Assembly: GCF_008710285.1 (NCBI RefSeq)
Contig: NZ_VYQF01000002.1
Span: 372,001 to 436,000, forward strand
DNA from: Ginsengibacter hankyongi
Lineage (GTDB): Bacteria; Bacteroidota; Bacteroidia; Chitinophagales; Chitinophagaceae
Reading direction: 5' to 3'
DNA: 64,000 nucleotides
The first letter of the stretch is position 1. Every line of letters begins with the position of its first letter. The notes below the pieces were generated by a model. That model was not told the DNA's origin and did not search any database. It was given only the letters and a program-made list of their open reading frames with translations. This document shows, in pieces, positions 45,808-55,068 of the stretch. A program made the translations under genes and the position numbers.

Positions 45808-48201
45808 TTACAACGCCAGCAACCTTGTTTCGCCGCTTTTCAAAACATGCTCCTTCCCTTTCCATACAAAAACACCGTTCGTTCCTTTGGGAATAGAAAC
45901 AACTGCCTCTAACTTCCCGCGTTGATTGAGATTATAGCTCACTTTAATTTCTCCGTTAGGATGTGGCATAAATCCAGATACTTTTTTGAGTTCGCCAAGG
46001 TGTGGTTCTATTTTTATTTTAGTAAAGCCCGGTGCATCGGTATCAATACCTAACACCGTTCTGAAGAATTCAATGTTAGGACTGGCACCCCACGCATGGC
46101 AATCGGAACGTGCCGCATTTATATCACTTATCTCTGCCCATGTTGTAAGGCCCATTGCAAGATTATCTTTCCAAATTTGCAAACGGTTTAAATATAAATC
46201 TCCAAATCCTGTTTTCCGCAAAGCCTGGTTTACGTAGTATTGAAAATAAATAGTCGCCTGCGTTAACGAAGTATCGGTAATCATTTTTTTTGCCAACTGT
46301 TTTGCCTGTTCGCCTTTAATCGTATTCGTTAATATTGCCAGCGTATTCGTATGCTGCGAGAAATAATTTTTTTCTTTTGTATCAGCAAATAATTGCTTCG
46401 TGTTATCCCAATATTTTCGTTTAACCGTTTCCGTAAGTATTGCCGCCCTCTTTTTATATTCATTGGCAGATACCTTCATACCCAAACTATCCTCAAGCCT
46501 TGCAGCCACCTCGTAGGCCCAAAGCAATTGCAGATCAAGCGCCGCCGAACTTCCGTCTGATCCAAGCGGCGGCATGCCGCTTTGCCAACCTTTGCCGTTC
46601 GCCCAGTCAGTGAATTCCCAGTAAGGTGCATTTTTTAAACTTCCATCTGGCTGCTGGTACTTGCTAAAAAATTGTAACACCTGCCTTTCGCCTGGTAAAA
46701 ATTGTTTCACAAACGAAGGATCATTTCTGTACATGTAATAATCATTCAACATTCCGATCCACCACAAAGAAAACGTTGGTATCTCCTGTGCATTGGCAGT
46801 TGGAAAGCGGCTCAGCGTAATGCCTTCAGCCATTCTCGAATAATCGATTTGAGTAATGGCGTTGCGCATTAGCTGGTCATCGCCTGTATTGTATAACGAC
46901 ACCATCGCCTGTATACGTGTATCTCCAACATATTGCAATTGCTCATAGTATGGGCAATCCATATAAGTCTCCACTGCATCCAATCGTGCTGTTCGCCATC
47001 CTGTTTCAAATATTTTTTCAAGTGTATCATTATTCGACGTAAACTTTGCTTTTAATTCAAATGGATAGCCGGTAAAAATTCCATAGAGATCGTCAATGAT
47101 TAAAGGTTCATCCTTGGTTTTTACTTCAAGTTGCATATAACGATAAGTTCGCCATGCCAGCGATGTAAATGTGTGATCATATCCATCTGCAATGAATTCA
47201 TCTTTTACTCCCACAAATCTTTTGCCTTCAACTTCGTTACGGTTACCCTTTTTATTCTGTGCTTTCCAATCTTTGTTACTGCCCTCATCTATATATAACG
47301 CTTCGGCATAGCCCAGGGTAATACCTGCATCTTTTCCTTTGCTAAATTGTAAAACAGGATAAGCATTCGTAAGAACGCCATTGTCCAGCAAAATTTTTAC
47401 ACTTGTGTTTGCGGGTACAGTAAATGAACTTTTAGCTGAAGGAAATGAAGTTGGCAAGTTAATCCCTGTAACTGAACGTGCTTTTTGCAAACGTTGGGTT
47501 GTTAACTCAACCTGCGGAATCGATCTTGGGATTAGCATCCAGCTCAGGTCAGATTGAAAAACACCCTTGGGTAATCCAATTACAATTTGTTTTGCCTGCG
47601 TCCACGCCTCGTCGTTATATTGATTGTTTTCCCATACACCGGGATATTTTGCATAATCAATTTTTTCTCCCGGTCCGGCTACATAATAACTATAAATTAA
47701 ATCTGGCTGTAAAGGGCCATAGCTGCTATCTTTTATACACTTCCATGAAGAATTGGTATTCACTACTTTTTCTTCTTCGGTATCTCCCTGTAATATAAAA
47801 CCCGTACGGAAAGATATTTGATGTTCGGGTTTGTAATCACCATAGTTCCATACAACCGCCGATATAACGTTATCGCCTACCTGTAAATATCCGGCAATAT
47901 CAACTGTTTCATAATTCCAATGATAAACATCAGCACGGGCTGACCCTAAAGAAACCATAGTGCCATTTACAAATAGTTTATACCGGTTATCAGCAGAAAC
48001 ATGTATCGAAAAGGAGGAAGGTTTTACAGTTAACACAAATGTTTTTCTGAAATGATACACACCATAATCTTTCGGTGATGTACCAGGAACCGTTATCCAA
48101 TATGCATCCCATCTTTTAGTGAGAATGTCTTTTGAAATAGTTTGCGATAAACATTTTAAGCAGCCTGCCGCGAGAACGAAAAAAAGCAAGTTCCTTTTCA
48201 T
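45808..48201 (-). CDS. Glycoside hydrolase family 78-like (alpha-L-rhamnosidase-like), exported
   Basis: From the ATG at 48201 the protein has 797 residues with a signal sequence (MKRNLLFFVLAAGCLKCLSQ; C14 might be lipidated). An N-terminal beta-sandwich (FSIHVSADNRYKLFVNGT) and further beta domains precede an (alpha/alpha)6 barrel. It includes the GH78-like active-site stretch ETYMDCPYYEQLQYVGDTRI and a C-terminal Greek-key domain. GH78 enzymes cleave alpha-L-rhamnose from pectic or glycosidic substrates. The active-site stretch differs from classical DCPxRDERxGWxGD, so another sugar specificity is possible. It follows the PQQ-propeller gene and is probably cotranscribed. Confidence 0.85.
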   Translation of the reverse strand: MKRNLLFFVLAAGCLKCLSQTISKDILTKRWDAYWITVPGTSPKDYGVYHFRKTFVLTVKPSSFSIHVSADNRYKLFVNGTMVSLGSARADVYHWNYETVDIAGYLQVGDNVISAVVWNYGDYKPEHQISFRTGFILQGDTEEEKVVNTNSSWKCIKDSSYGPLQPDLIYSYYVAGPGEKIDYAKYPGVWENNQYNDEAWTQAKQIVIGLPKGVFQSDLSWMLIPRSIPQVELTTQRLQKARSVTGINLPTSFPSAKSSFTVPANTSVKILLDNGVLTNAYPVLQFSKGKDAGITLGYAEALYIDEGSNKDWKAQNKKGNRNEVEGKRFVGVKDEFIADGYDHTFTSLAWRTYRYMQLEVKTKDEPLIIDDLYGIFTGYPFELKAKFTSNNDTLEKIFETGWRTARLDAVETYMDCPYYEQLQYVGDTRIQAMVSLYNTGDDQLMRNAITQIDYSRMAEGITLSRFPTANAQEIPTFSLWWIGMLNDYYMYRNDPSFVKQFLPGERQVLQFFSKYQQPDGSLKNAPYWEFTDWANGKGWQSGMPPLGSDGSSAALDLQLLWAYEVAARLEDSLGMKVSANEYKKRAAILTETVKRKYWDNTKQLFADTKEKNYFSQHTNTLAILTNTIKGEQAKQLAKKMITDTSLTQATIYFQYYVNQALRKTGFGDLYLNRLQIWKDNLAMGLTTWAEISDINAARSDCHAWGASPNIEFFRTVLGIDTDAPGFTKIKIEPHLGELKKVSGFMPHPNGEIKVSYNLNQRGKLEAVVSIPKGTNGVFVWKGKEHVLKSGETRLLAL

Positions 48202-48273
48202 ACCAACAATAAATTTATTAATGTGAATATAACTTAAAAAAATATTTATGGGACCATTGGTTTGCCGCAAAAA

Positions 48274-49914
48274 TTATTTGAGCCCATATACAACAACCTG
48301 GTTTGAAAACGTGGCTAAATACACATGTCCGTTTGCAATAGTTGGAGAAGAAAATTTTGCATAATTACCAGGATAATCGTTTGTATTTAAAGAACTATTC
48401 CATAATTCTTTGGTTATGTCGTTTGCATCAAAAGCCCTTAATATCCCGGGGCATACTGATTGATTCGCATTGCCGCCGGAAGCATACGAAGCCCATACTA
48501 TACCTGTTCCCTCTGCCGTTCCATTCGAGGAGACGGAGAGTAGTGCGCCGTTCCATCCCAGCGGACCTGGAACCGGAGAGGTAACAACGTTGGACACATC
48601 CAGCAAATTAGAAACGCGGTTGAAACGGTACGCTCGCAAATTATCTTTGTCAGACCATAAGTAGACCCATTCATTCTTTGCACCTTTATAATAAGAAGGC
48701 TGGCAATGTAAACCCGCGGTTGACAGTTTTATATTTTGCTGTACACTGTTAGCGGACGTAGAAAAACCACCCATCTTATCTTTATTCAACAAATAGATAT
48801 TGCCGTCTTTTGCTCCAGTAAAATAATAATTGGAATTGGGGATAAGGAATGCGCCTAAAGATCCATAATCCAAATCAAAACTATCAAGCTTTGTATAATT
48901 CCAGGGTGTAAAATAGCTGCTGACTTTAAGGGTCGAAGCGGTGGGGGTAAGCTTTAATGCACTTTCTCCCCGGTTAGTTAAAACTGTCGGATCGTTGTTA
49001 GCACCTACGGTCCCATTTCCCACCACACAATAAAGATTACCCTTGTTATCCGCAGCCATGCCGGTTCCACTTTCCCATATGCCACCAGCAGATCCTCCTG
49101 GTGTAGTGTTATAGACAACCTGCTGATGAAGCGTGGCCGCATTATATCCTAATATCCATCCATGGTATGGCCCCCAGTCACAATGCGATGAATAGCTTAT
49201 GTATACTATGCCGTTAAGCAGGGTTAGGCCCATGCGCTGATTCTGTTTCTGAGAATTGAAGATTACGTTATTAGTGGTTCCATTCGCATTATAGATGGCA
49301 GCTATTTTTACGGGACTACCGGGCATTTCACCTCCGTTCATAATATTTACAGCATGCAAATACTGAAAATAATTAATGCCGTCAGTACTCCTCGTAACAA
49401 AATACATAATGTTGGCAAGTGAATCAATAACAGGAGTACCCACTATACCTATGTTCCCACTGAAATCTTTATAGTTGCCGCCGCATGCGCCTGTCATATC
49501 AGCATTCTTAGGCGGCCGCATCCCGGCAGCAGTGTAATTCTTTTGCCAATACAAATCGCCGTTATCTCCATCATAAGCATATATTGTGTTGTTTACCGTT
49601 GCAATAAAAACAACATTACGTTTAGCCCCTGATAAAATAAGGTCAGCTACAATTAAAGGTTGCGCATATACCTGGTCATCAACATTAAGAGAAAAGAGTT
49701 TACCAAATTGTTGTTGATTCACGTTAGCCGTTGTTAAGGTTATTTCTTTATCGTTTAATCCGGACCTTGTATTATTGTTATGCTGCGTGAGAACAGATAC
49801 ATATTGGCTGCCGCCGGTATCCCGTACCGGAGAATCACTCTTCCAGCATGAAATTCCATAAAGAACTACAAACGGAAGTAATAATCTTTTGTTTAACATA
49901 AGCTTATACATCAA
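48274..49914 (-). CDS. PQQ-like beta-propeller lipoprotein
   Basis: This 546-residue protein has a lipoprotein signal with Cys23 (VVLYGISC) followed by WKSDS. The body is a propeller of quinoprotein type (NTIYAYDGDNGDLYWQKNY, DGNIYLLNKDKMGGF, YLATFSNQVVVYGL), with the start YVSVLTQHNNNTRSGLND typical of bacterial proteins called pyrrolo-quinoline-quinone-like. No obvious PQQ-binding catalytic Asp or disulfide pair is visible, so it is probably a binding protein rather than an alcohol dehydrogenase. The GH78-like gene lies just downstream. Confidence 0.82.
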   Translation of the reverse strand: MMYKLMLNKRLLLPFVVLYGISCWKSDSPVRDTGGSQYVSVLTQHNNNTRSGLNDKEITLTTANVNQQQFGKLFSLNVDDQVYAQPLIVADLILSGAKRNVVFIATVNNTIYAYDGDNGDLYWQKNYTAAGMRPPKNADMTGACGGNYKDFSGNIGIVGTPVIDSLANIMYFVTRSTDGINYFQYLHAVNIMNGGEMPGSPVKIAAIYNANGTTNNVIFNSQKQNQRMGLTLLNGIVYISYSSHCDWGPYHGWILGYNAATLHQQVVYNTTPGGSAGGIWESGTGMAADNKGNLYCVVGNGTVGANNDPTVLTNRGESALKLTPTASTLKVSSYFTPWNYTKLDSFDLDYGSLGAFLIPNSNYYFTGAKDGNIYLLNKDKMGGFSTSANSVQQNIKLSTAGLHCQPSYYKGAKNEWVYLWSDKDNLRAYRFNRVSNLLDVSNVVTSPVPGPLGWNGALLSVSSNGTAEGTGIVWASYASGGNANQSVCPGILRAFDANDITKELWNSSLNTNDYPGNYAKFSSPTIANGHVYLATFSNQVVVYGLK

Positions 49915-50025
49915 TGGGCCCTAATACAATACCCAAATTTTTTATGCATCTGTTTAAGAAAATAAAAAATATTAGGTAGTAATTTAAGTAAACTTAATGA
50001 GAAATTATAATAGGTGCGAAATACA

Positions 50026-50220
50026 TTATAATAAAATCATTTTCCATATTTCTTCAACAGTTTGTTGAACATAAAAACTTTTCTTAGCGGCTTCGCGTTT
50101 AAAGTTTATAATTGACCGGCACCTGGATACAGTTGTATCAGGGAAAATAGTTTCTATAATACTGGTGTTGATCAATAATTCGACATCATCTTTTTGCTTT
50201 ACTTTGATGAACTGCGCCAT
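50026..50220 (-). CDS. Small conserved-looking protein of unknown function
   Basis: This 64-residue protein (AQFIKVKQKDDVELLINTSI, then RCRSIINFKREAAKKSFYV and QQTVEEIWKMI) has the alternation of strands and final helix of small FlbD-like proteins, with a C-terminal tVEEI motif. There is no signal peptide or TM. I cannot assign a role. It is a stand-alone gene on the minus strand. Confidence 0.6.
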   Translation of the reverse strand: MAQFIKVKQKDDVELLINTSIIETIFPDTTVSRCRSIINFKREAAKKSFYVQQTVEEIWKMILL

Positions 50221-50824
50221 GGATTACCATTTTTACATAATAGTGTGAAATGTTTTTATCATCGCCTAAACAAATGTACGTCTTTACAGCAACGAATAAA
50301 CAGTTACATAAAATGGCCGGATGAAGGCTAACAGATATTCAAAAAAAATAAAAAAGATGGCTTAAAAAGGGCAGGCGTTACCGTTAGTAGATGAAAATAC
50401 AGGATTGGATCATCAAATCCAATCCGCCATTTTTTTAAAAAAGCTGAAATTATCGAGGCCGTATTATTCGAATATGAAATTGTTGCAGTAAAAATTATTA
50501 CAGGTATTTTGATACAGGTTAAAATCAAAATTAATAATGGATATTCGGATGGTATCTAAAACGAAATATCCCGAATAATCAAGCTGGCGAAGATATTTGA
50601 AGGTTTCCATACCATTGGTTGCTCCGGCCAGCCTTTCCCCGCATTTTAAAAGTATTTTAGGCTTATCGGCTTTTAGTGTATTAAGCTGAAACGAGCGTTG
50701 GGTGCGTCATTTAAAAAAATGTTAATCACTTATTAATCTTACAATTCATTTGTTCCTTTATGTACGGAAAATTTTACCCAACCATTTTATCAATTACTGC
50801 ATCACATTCTAAAGCGGCATATTA
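50221..50824. other. Spacer with a decayed methyltransferase fragment and a hairpin
   Basis: The region contains a minus-strand remnant described separately, a 9-bp hairpin formed by GGATTGGAT and ATCCAATCC (about 50403-50426), and AT-rich sequence before the sigma gene. No intact gene is supported. Confidence 0.45.
50464..50706 (-). pseudogene. C-terminal remnant of an FkbM-type methyltransferase
   Basis: An 80-codon open stretch without a start codon lies between a TGA (50707-50709) and the stop at 50464. It reads LKADKPKILLKCGERLAG, then NGMETFKYLRQLDYSGYF and ends NNFYCNNFIFE. The pattern KPKILLKCGE...FKYLRQLDYSGYFV...NNFIFE matches the C-terminus of FkbM-family SAM methyltransferases, where the end is typically (Y)xNNFxF. 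The SAM-binding core is absent. I infer a deletion scar. Confidence 0.5.
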
Positions 50825-51385
50825 TTGGAACAATTGGAACAGCTTATAGAGGGTTGTGTTAATGGACACAGACAGTCGCAGAATCGCTTATATGCTATTC
50901 TTATGCCCAAAATGTTTGGAGTATGCCTTCGATATTCCAAAAACCGCGAAGAGGCTGAGGAAATTTTACAGGAAGGTTTTATAAGAGTTTTTGAATATAT
51001 ACATCAATATAATTTTTCAGGCTCTTTTGAAGGTTGGGTAAGGAAAATTATGGTTAACTGTGCTTTACAGAAATACAGGAGTAAAAGACAAATGCATGCT
51101 GTAATAAATATTGAAGATGCTACCGTCGAACCGGCAAGTAACGAAGAAATTTTATCGAAGTTAGGAACAAAGGAATTGCTTGAAATGGTGCAACAATTAT
51201 CACCCGCGTACCGTATGGTTTTTAACCTGTATGTTTTTGAAGGGATGAAGCATCGTGAAATTGCCGAACACCTGGGCATTTCAGAAGGCACTTCAAAATC
51301 TAATCTATCAGATGCACGGGCATTTTTGCAGAAGGCAGTCCATAAAAGCATTCAATCAGCAAAACAAAACCTAAGTGAAGTATGA
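50825..51385 (+). CDS. ECF-type RNA polymerase sigma factor
   Basis: This 186-residue sigma factor has region 2 (REEAEEILQEGFIRVFEYIH; FSGSFEGWVRKIMVN) and region 4 (LSPAYRMVFNLYVFEGMKHR; IAEHLGISEGTSKSNLSDAR). No ATG is available: the frame opens after a stop at 50810-50812, and the only reasonable start is TTG at 50825 (MEQLEQLIEGC). Its stop overlaps the start of the next gene by four bases (ATGA), so sigma and partner are translated together. The partner is a predicted anti-sigma. Confidence 0.93.
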   Translation: MEQLEQLIEGCVNGHRQSQNRLYAILMPKMFGVCLRYSKNREEAEEILQEGFIRVFEYIHQYNFSGSFEGWVRKIMVNCALQKYRSKRQMHAVINIEDATVEPASNEEILSKLGTKELLEMVQQLSPAYRMVFNLYVFEGMKHREIAEHLGISEGTSKSNLSDARAFLQKAVHKSIQSAKQNLSEV

Positions 51386-52974
51386 GTGAAGATTTACACA
51401 ACATAGATGATTTATTCAGGAAGGCTTTGGAACAGAACCAGGAATTACCGGCTGCGTCGGTATGGGATAATATTGATAAAACCTTAGATAAAAAGAAGGT
51501 AGTTTCTATTTCCAAAAAATATAATAAACTAAAATGGGCAGCCGCAGTACTTCTTTTATTTTCCATTGGCATGGCGATGTACACGCTACATATCAGGCAA
51601 CAAAATAAGGCGCTTGTACAACAAAATAAAGTAATTAGAAATACAGGCAAACAAAAAATAGATAATGAAATAACCAGTAAAGATTCCTCAACTGCAAGTA
51701 CTACAAACCAGGCACCGCTCTTTCGTAACAAATTAGAAAATCATAAAAAGAATAATGATTCCACTTTTAAAAATACTAATATAGAGGTTACGGTCAATAG
51801 CGGTGTTGCAAATAAAACTGTTAATGAGCAGCAAAACCCAATTACTAAAAACCAGCATAAGACTGAACAACCTGAAACGGAAACTGAAGATGTAGTAATG
51901 AAAAATCAAATAGATCCCAGTCTAAAAAATTCCGCTGGTTTTAAAATGAAGGTTGAAAAAGAGATAAGTGATTCTCCAGATAATATAACTAATAAGGATA
52001 CACGTAACTTACTATCCGATAAAAATAGTTTTGCCCAAACCGAAGTAAAAAATAATTCCGTTTATCATAATGTTACTAATAGACAAAAAAATATCGAAAC
52101 ACCAGAACTGGCGCCAGAGATAAAAAATGATTTTCCATTATCAACTCAAAAGCCAGAGACTGAAATCGATAAAATATTGCAACAGCAATCAATCGCATTA
52201 GAAAATAAAAAAATATCCTCTGCAAAGAGGAGTAAGATAAATTCTTCGGCCAGGTCTCCATTTTCAATAACCGGGTTCTTTTCACCTGATATTGTTTCAA
52301 CGTCTTTGAAAGATGAACACCCGCGTTTCAGAGAAGAAGAAAGAAATGCAATAGAAAAAGATGAACAAATTAAATTCTCTTCCACTTTTGGTGTTCTGTT
52401 AGATTATACTATTGGTAAAAAATGGAAGCTTGAATCAGGCATTACTTATTCAACAAGAAAAACTGCTATACAACCCAAGACTATTTATGCCCGTCCTGAT
52501 AATGATGGAAATATAAATTATCGGTTTAATTGCTCAGCCGGTTATTCTTATGTTACTGTAGAATCTTCCCCACCACCCACTTCTGGTGACAGCATAAATG
52601 CCCTTGCTTCAACCAATAACCTGCAATACATCGGGTTACCACTTTACGCTAAATATATTTTTACTACAGGAAGATTCAGCATACTTCCGGGTGCAGGCAT
52701 TTCATTTAATTTTTTAACCAAAGGAAAAATTGAAACAACTATCGCAACTTCCACCGGTACAAAAAATCCATCAATCAACAATATCGAGGGTTTGAAACCA
52801 ATGTACCTGAATGGTGCGGCTGGCATTAGGGTTCAATATAAATTAAATAAAACAATTTCTCTTTCTTTTGAACCGGCTTTCCGTTTTGCATTATCTCCTA
52901 TTAATAAAGATGCTTCTGTAAAAACCAATTTAAATTCACTTGGATTAAGCACTGGCCTAGTGTTTAAATTATGA
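51382..52974 (+). CDS. Predicted dual membrane-spanning anti-sigma factor (Dma-like)
   Basis: The 530-residue protein has four parts. A short cytoplasmic segment (1-50) contains IDDLFRKALEQNQ and SVWDNIDKTL, as in Bacteroidota anti-sigma proteins. One TM helix spans ~51-69 (KWAAAVLLLFSIGMAMYTL). A ~225-residue Asn/Lys/Glu/Thr-rich segment with no fold follows. The C-terminal ~235 residues look like an OMP_b-brl_2 outer-membrane barrel, alternating strands ending with NSLGLSTGLVFKL. There is no signal peptide besides the TM. The layout matches the dual membrane-spanning anti-sigma (Dma) proteins of Bacteroides thetaiotaomicron. The upstream ECF sigma overlaps by 4 nt. Function in this organism is inferred. 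Confidence 0.78.
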   Translation: MSEDLHNIDDLFRKALEQNQELPAASVWDNIDKTLDKKKVVSISKKYNKLKWAAAVLLLFSIGMAMYTLHIRQQNKALVQQNKVIRNTGKQKIDNEITSKDSSTASTTNQAPLFRNKLENHKKNNDSTFKNTNIEVTVNSGVANKTVNEQQNPITKNQHKTEQPETETEDVVMKNQIDPSLKNSAGFKMKVEKEISDSPDNITNKDTRNLLSDKNSFAQTEVKNNSVYHNVTNRQKNIETPELAPEIKNDFPLSTQKPETEIDKILQQQSIALENKKISSAKRSKINSSARSPFSITGFFSPDIVSTSLKDEHPRFREEERNAIEKDEQIKFSSTFGVLLDYTIGKKWKLESGITYSTRKTAIQPKTIYARPDNDGNINYRFNCSAGYSYVTVESSPPPTSGDSINALASTNNLQYIGLPLYAKYIFTTGRFSILPGAGISFNFLTKGKIETTIATSTGTKNPSINNIEGLKPMYLNGAAGIRVQYKLNKTISLSFEPAFRFALSPINKDASVKTNLNSLGLSTGLVFKL

Positions 52975-53100
52975 TCGTCGTTTTAAAACATACTTGTTTA
53001 CTAACGTAACAAAAATAAAATCTTTCCGTTCGATATTGACGCATGCATTTATTGGAATTAAAAGGTGTATTTGCTTAAATATTTTTTATCTTCAATTATA

Positions 53101-53597
53101 ATGAATGCAGCCTATTTAATAAATCAGTTACAATTGCAGCCGCACCCTGAAGGTGGTTATTTTAAAGAAACATATCGCAGTAATGAAAGCATTCCTTATG
53201 AAGCCATACCAAAAAGATTTACAGGTGAACGAAATTTTTCAACCGCGATATATTATCTTTTAAGAAAAGACGACCGGTCAGTTTTCCATAAAATAAAAAG
53301 CGATGAATGCTGCACTTCTATGAAGGAGGAGCATTATTAATTCATATAATTGAAAATAATGGAAATTATTATTGCATTAAGTTAGGAAAAGATTTAGCCG
53401 CCGGCGAAACCTTCCAGTGTGTGGTTCAGGCAAATACATGGTTTGCCTCAGAACCCGCGCCAGGTAACATTTATACCCTGGCGGGCTGCACGGTTGCACC
53501 CGGTTTTGATTTTGCTGATTTTGAAACTGCAGATAAAGAATTCTTGTTATCATCTTTCCCTCAAAACGCCGAAATTATTAATCGCCTCTGCAAATAA
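53101..53597 (+). pseudogene. DUF985 cupin protein, single frameshift
   Basis: The first part (NAAYLINQLQLQPHPEGGYF through HKIKSDE) and the second part (MLHFYEGGALLIHIIENNGN through NRLCK) form one DUF985-family cupin (ureidoglycolate/sugar-isomerase-like fold), but they lie in different frames. One base is missing at about 53305-53307: ...GATGAATGCTGCAC... would read D-E-M-L-H-F-Y-E-G-G with one more A. Both halves retain family residues, so the break is recent or a sequence error. The two halves together give the usual ~165 residues. Confidence 0.82.
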
Positions 53598-53600
53598 GCA

Positions 53601-54026
53601 TTACTCGCCCCACGCAGTAATCACAAGATTTCTTCTTCCTCCATAATTGCGATGCTCACATAAATAAATTCCTTGCCACATACCTAATGCAAGCCTTCCA
53701 TTCGAAACGGGGATCGTTACGGAACTGCCCAGTAAGGCTGCTTTCAAATGTGCCGGCATATCGTCACTTCCTTCAGTATCGTGTATATAGTCAGGGTCAT
53801 TTTCCGGAACGGCTTTATTAAAATACATTTCAAAATCTCTCCTCACCGTTGCGTCAGCATTTTCATTAATGCACAATGAAGCAGACGTGTGTTGAATAAA
53901 CACATGGCAAACTCCTGCCCGGATTTCGTGTAACCCTTGCAGTGAGTTAATTACTTCTTTTGTTATAAGATGAAATCCTCTTTTCTTCTCCGGAAGTGTT
54001 ATCGTTTGTTGGTGTATTTTCATCAT
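53601..54026 (-). CDS. YjbQ family protein (UPF0047; secondary thiamine-phosphate synthase-like)
   Basis: This 141-residue protein has the UPF0047 signature: VCHVFIQHTSASLCINENAD, RRDFEMYFNKAVPEND, DDMPAHLKAALLGSSVTIPV and LGMWQGIYLCEHRNYGGRR. E. coli YjbQ has weak thiamine-phosphate synthase activity, and its physiological role is unsettled. Conserved His and Asp residues suggest metal binding. It is convergent with the cupin gene. Confidence 0.93.
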   Translation of the reverse strand: MMKIHQQTITLPEKKRGFHLITKEVINSLQGLHEIRAGVCHVFIQHTSASLCINENADATVRRDFEMYFNKAVPENDPDYIHDTEGSDDMPAHLKAALLGSSVTIPVSNGRLALGMWQGIYLCEHRNYGGRRNLVITAWGE

Positions 54027-54116
54027 GTCTTATTAAATAAATATTAAAAATTATATCGTGAGTACAAAAGCATTTGCAAATAAATTACTCAAAGTTAAAA
54101 CTCCGCAAGTTTCGGG

Positions 54117-54147
54117 TTGTTATAAGTAAGTGGCATTTTTACTTTTG
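54117..54147 (+). promoter_or_regulatory. Promoter of the ada-like/alkB genes
   Basis: TTG (54117-54119), a 20-nt spacer and TACTTTTG (54140-54147) match the Bacteroidota promoter. Transcription would begin about 13 nt before the ATG at 54167. An Ada-like autoregulatory site is expected near here, but I cannot identify one. Confidence 0.58.
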
Positions 54148-54166
54148 TGTAATAAAATAATATCGA

Positions 54167-55006
54167 ATGAAAGGAACTGAAAACACCAATTTCAGCCGGA
54201 TTGAAGAGGCTATTGGCTATATAAATAACAATTTCAAAACGCAACCGTCACTTGAAGAGATAGCGAAAAATATACACCTGAGCTCTTATCATTTCCAGCG
54301 ACTTTTTACTGAATGGGCGGGCATAAGTCCAAAGAAATTTTTACAATACATAAGTGTTGAACATGCAAAAAATATGTTGAAAAAAAATCAATCCACCTTA
54401 TCCGATGTAGCTTTTGAAACAGGCCTTTCCGGTACAGGACGACTGCATGATCTCTTCATCAATATTGAAGGGATGACACCGGGCGAATATAAAAATGGCG
54501 GTGAAAATCTTTGCATTAATTATAGTTATGCAGAAAGCCCTTTCGGAAATATTTTGGTTGCTTCCACTTTAAAAGGCATCTGTTATATGGCTTTTGCAGA
54601 TGATGAACGAGAAGCACTGAAAGCTTTAGAAAAAAAATTTCCCCATGCCGTGTATAAACAAATGGTTGATCTTATTCAGCAAAATGCTTTGTACATTTTC
54701 ACGCATGATTGGAAAAAACTGAATACTATAAAATTACATTTGAAAGGAACCTCCTTTCAAATAAAGGTTTGGGAAACGTTATTGAAAATTCCTATGGGGC
54801 AATTATCAACTTATGGTGAAATTGCAGAAAGTATACAGAGTCCCAACGCGTCACGGGCAGTAGGTTCTGCAATAGGCGATAATCCCGTTGCATTTTTAAT
54901 TCCGTGTCACCGTGTTATCCAGTCGACAGGAAACTTTGGACAATATCATTGGGGAAGCAATCGCAAAACGGCAATGATAGGATGGGAAGCGGCCAAAGTT
55001 CTATGA
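54167..55006 (+). CDS. AraC-type HTH / methylated-DNA--cysteine methyltransferase fusion (Ada-like)
   Basis: This 279-residue fusion has an N-terminal AraC HTH (1-110; two HTHs, with SLEEIAKNIHLSSYHFQRLF and TLSDVAFETGLSGTGRLHDL) and a C-terminal Ogt domain with the acceptor cysteine C247 in IPCHRVIQ. Ogt transfers O6-methyl groups from guanine to itself. The zinc-binding AdaA domain with the phosphotriester-sensing Cys is absent, so sensing must differ from E. coli Ada; the HTH might instead act constitutively or respond to C247 methylation. alkB follows, giving an alkylation-repair unit. Confidence 0.93.
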   Translation: MKGTENTNFSRIEEAIGYINNNFKTQPSLEEIAKNIHLSSYHFQRLFTEWAGISPKKFLQYISVEHAKNMLKKNQSTLSDVAFETGLSGTGRLHDLFINIEGMTPGEYKNGGENLCINYSYAESPFGNILVASTLKGICYMAFADDEREALKALEKKFPHAVYKQMVDLIQQNALYIFTHDWKKLNTIKLHLKGTSFQIKVWETLLKIPMGQLSTYGEIAESIQSPNASRAVGSAIGDNPVAFLIPCHRVIQSTGNFGQYHWGSNRKTAMIGWEAAKVL

Positions 55007-55068
55007 CTGAATAAGTCAACCAATTTAAAGTGAAGCCTCTATGATAACCAATTTAAAAAAATGGAAGG

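Noticed and set aside
50328-50528. 66-codon minus-strand frame overlapping the FkbM-like remnant
   Set aside because: The adjacent frame has the recognisable methyltransferase ending; this one has none.
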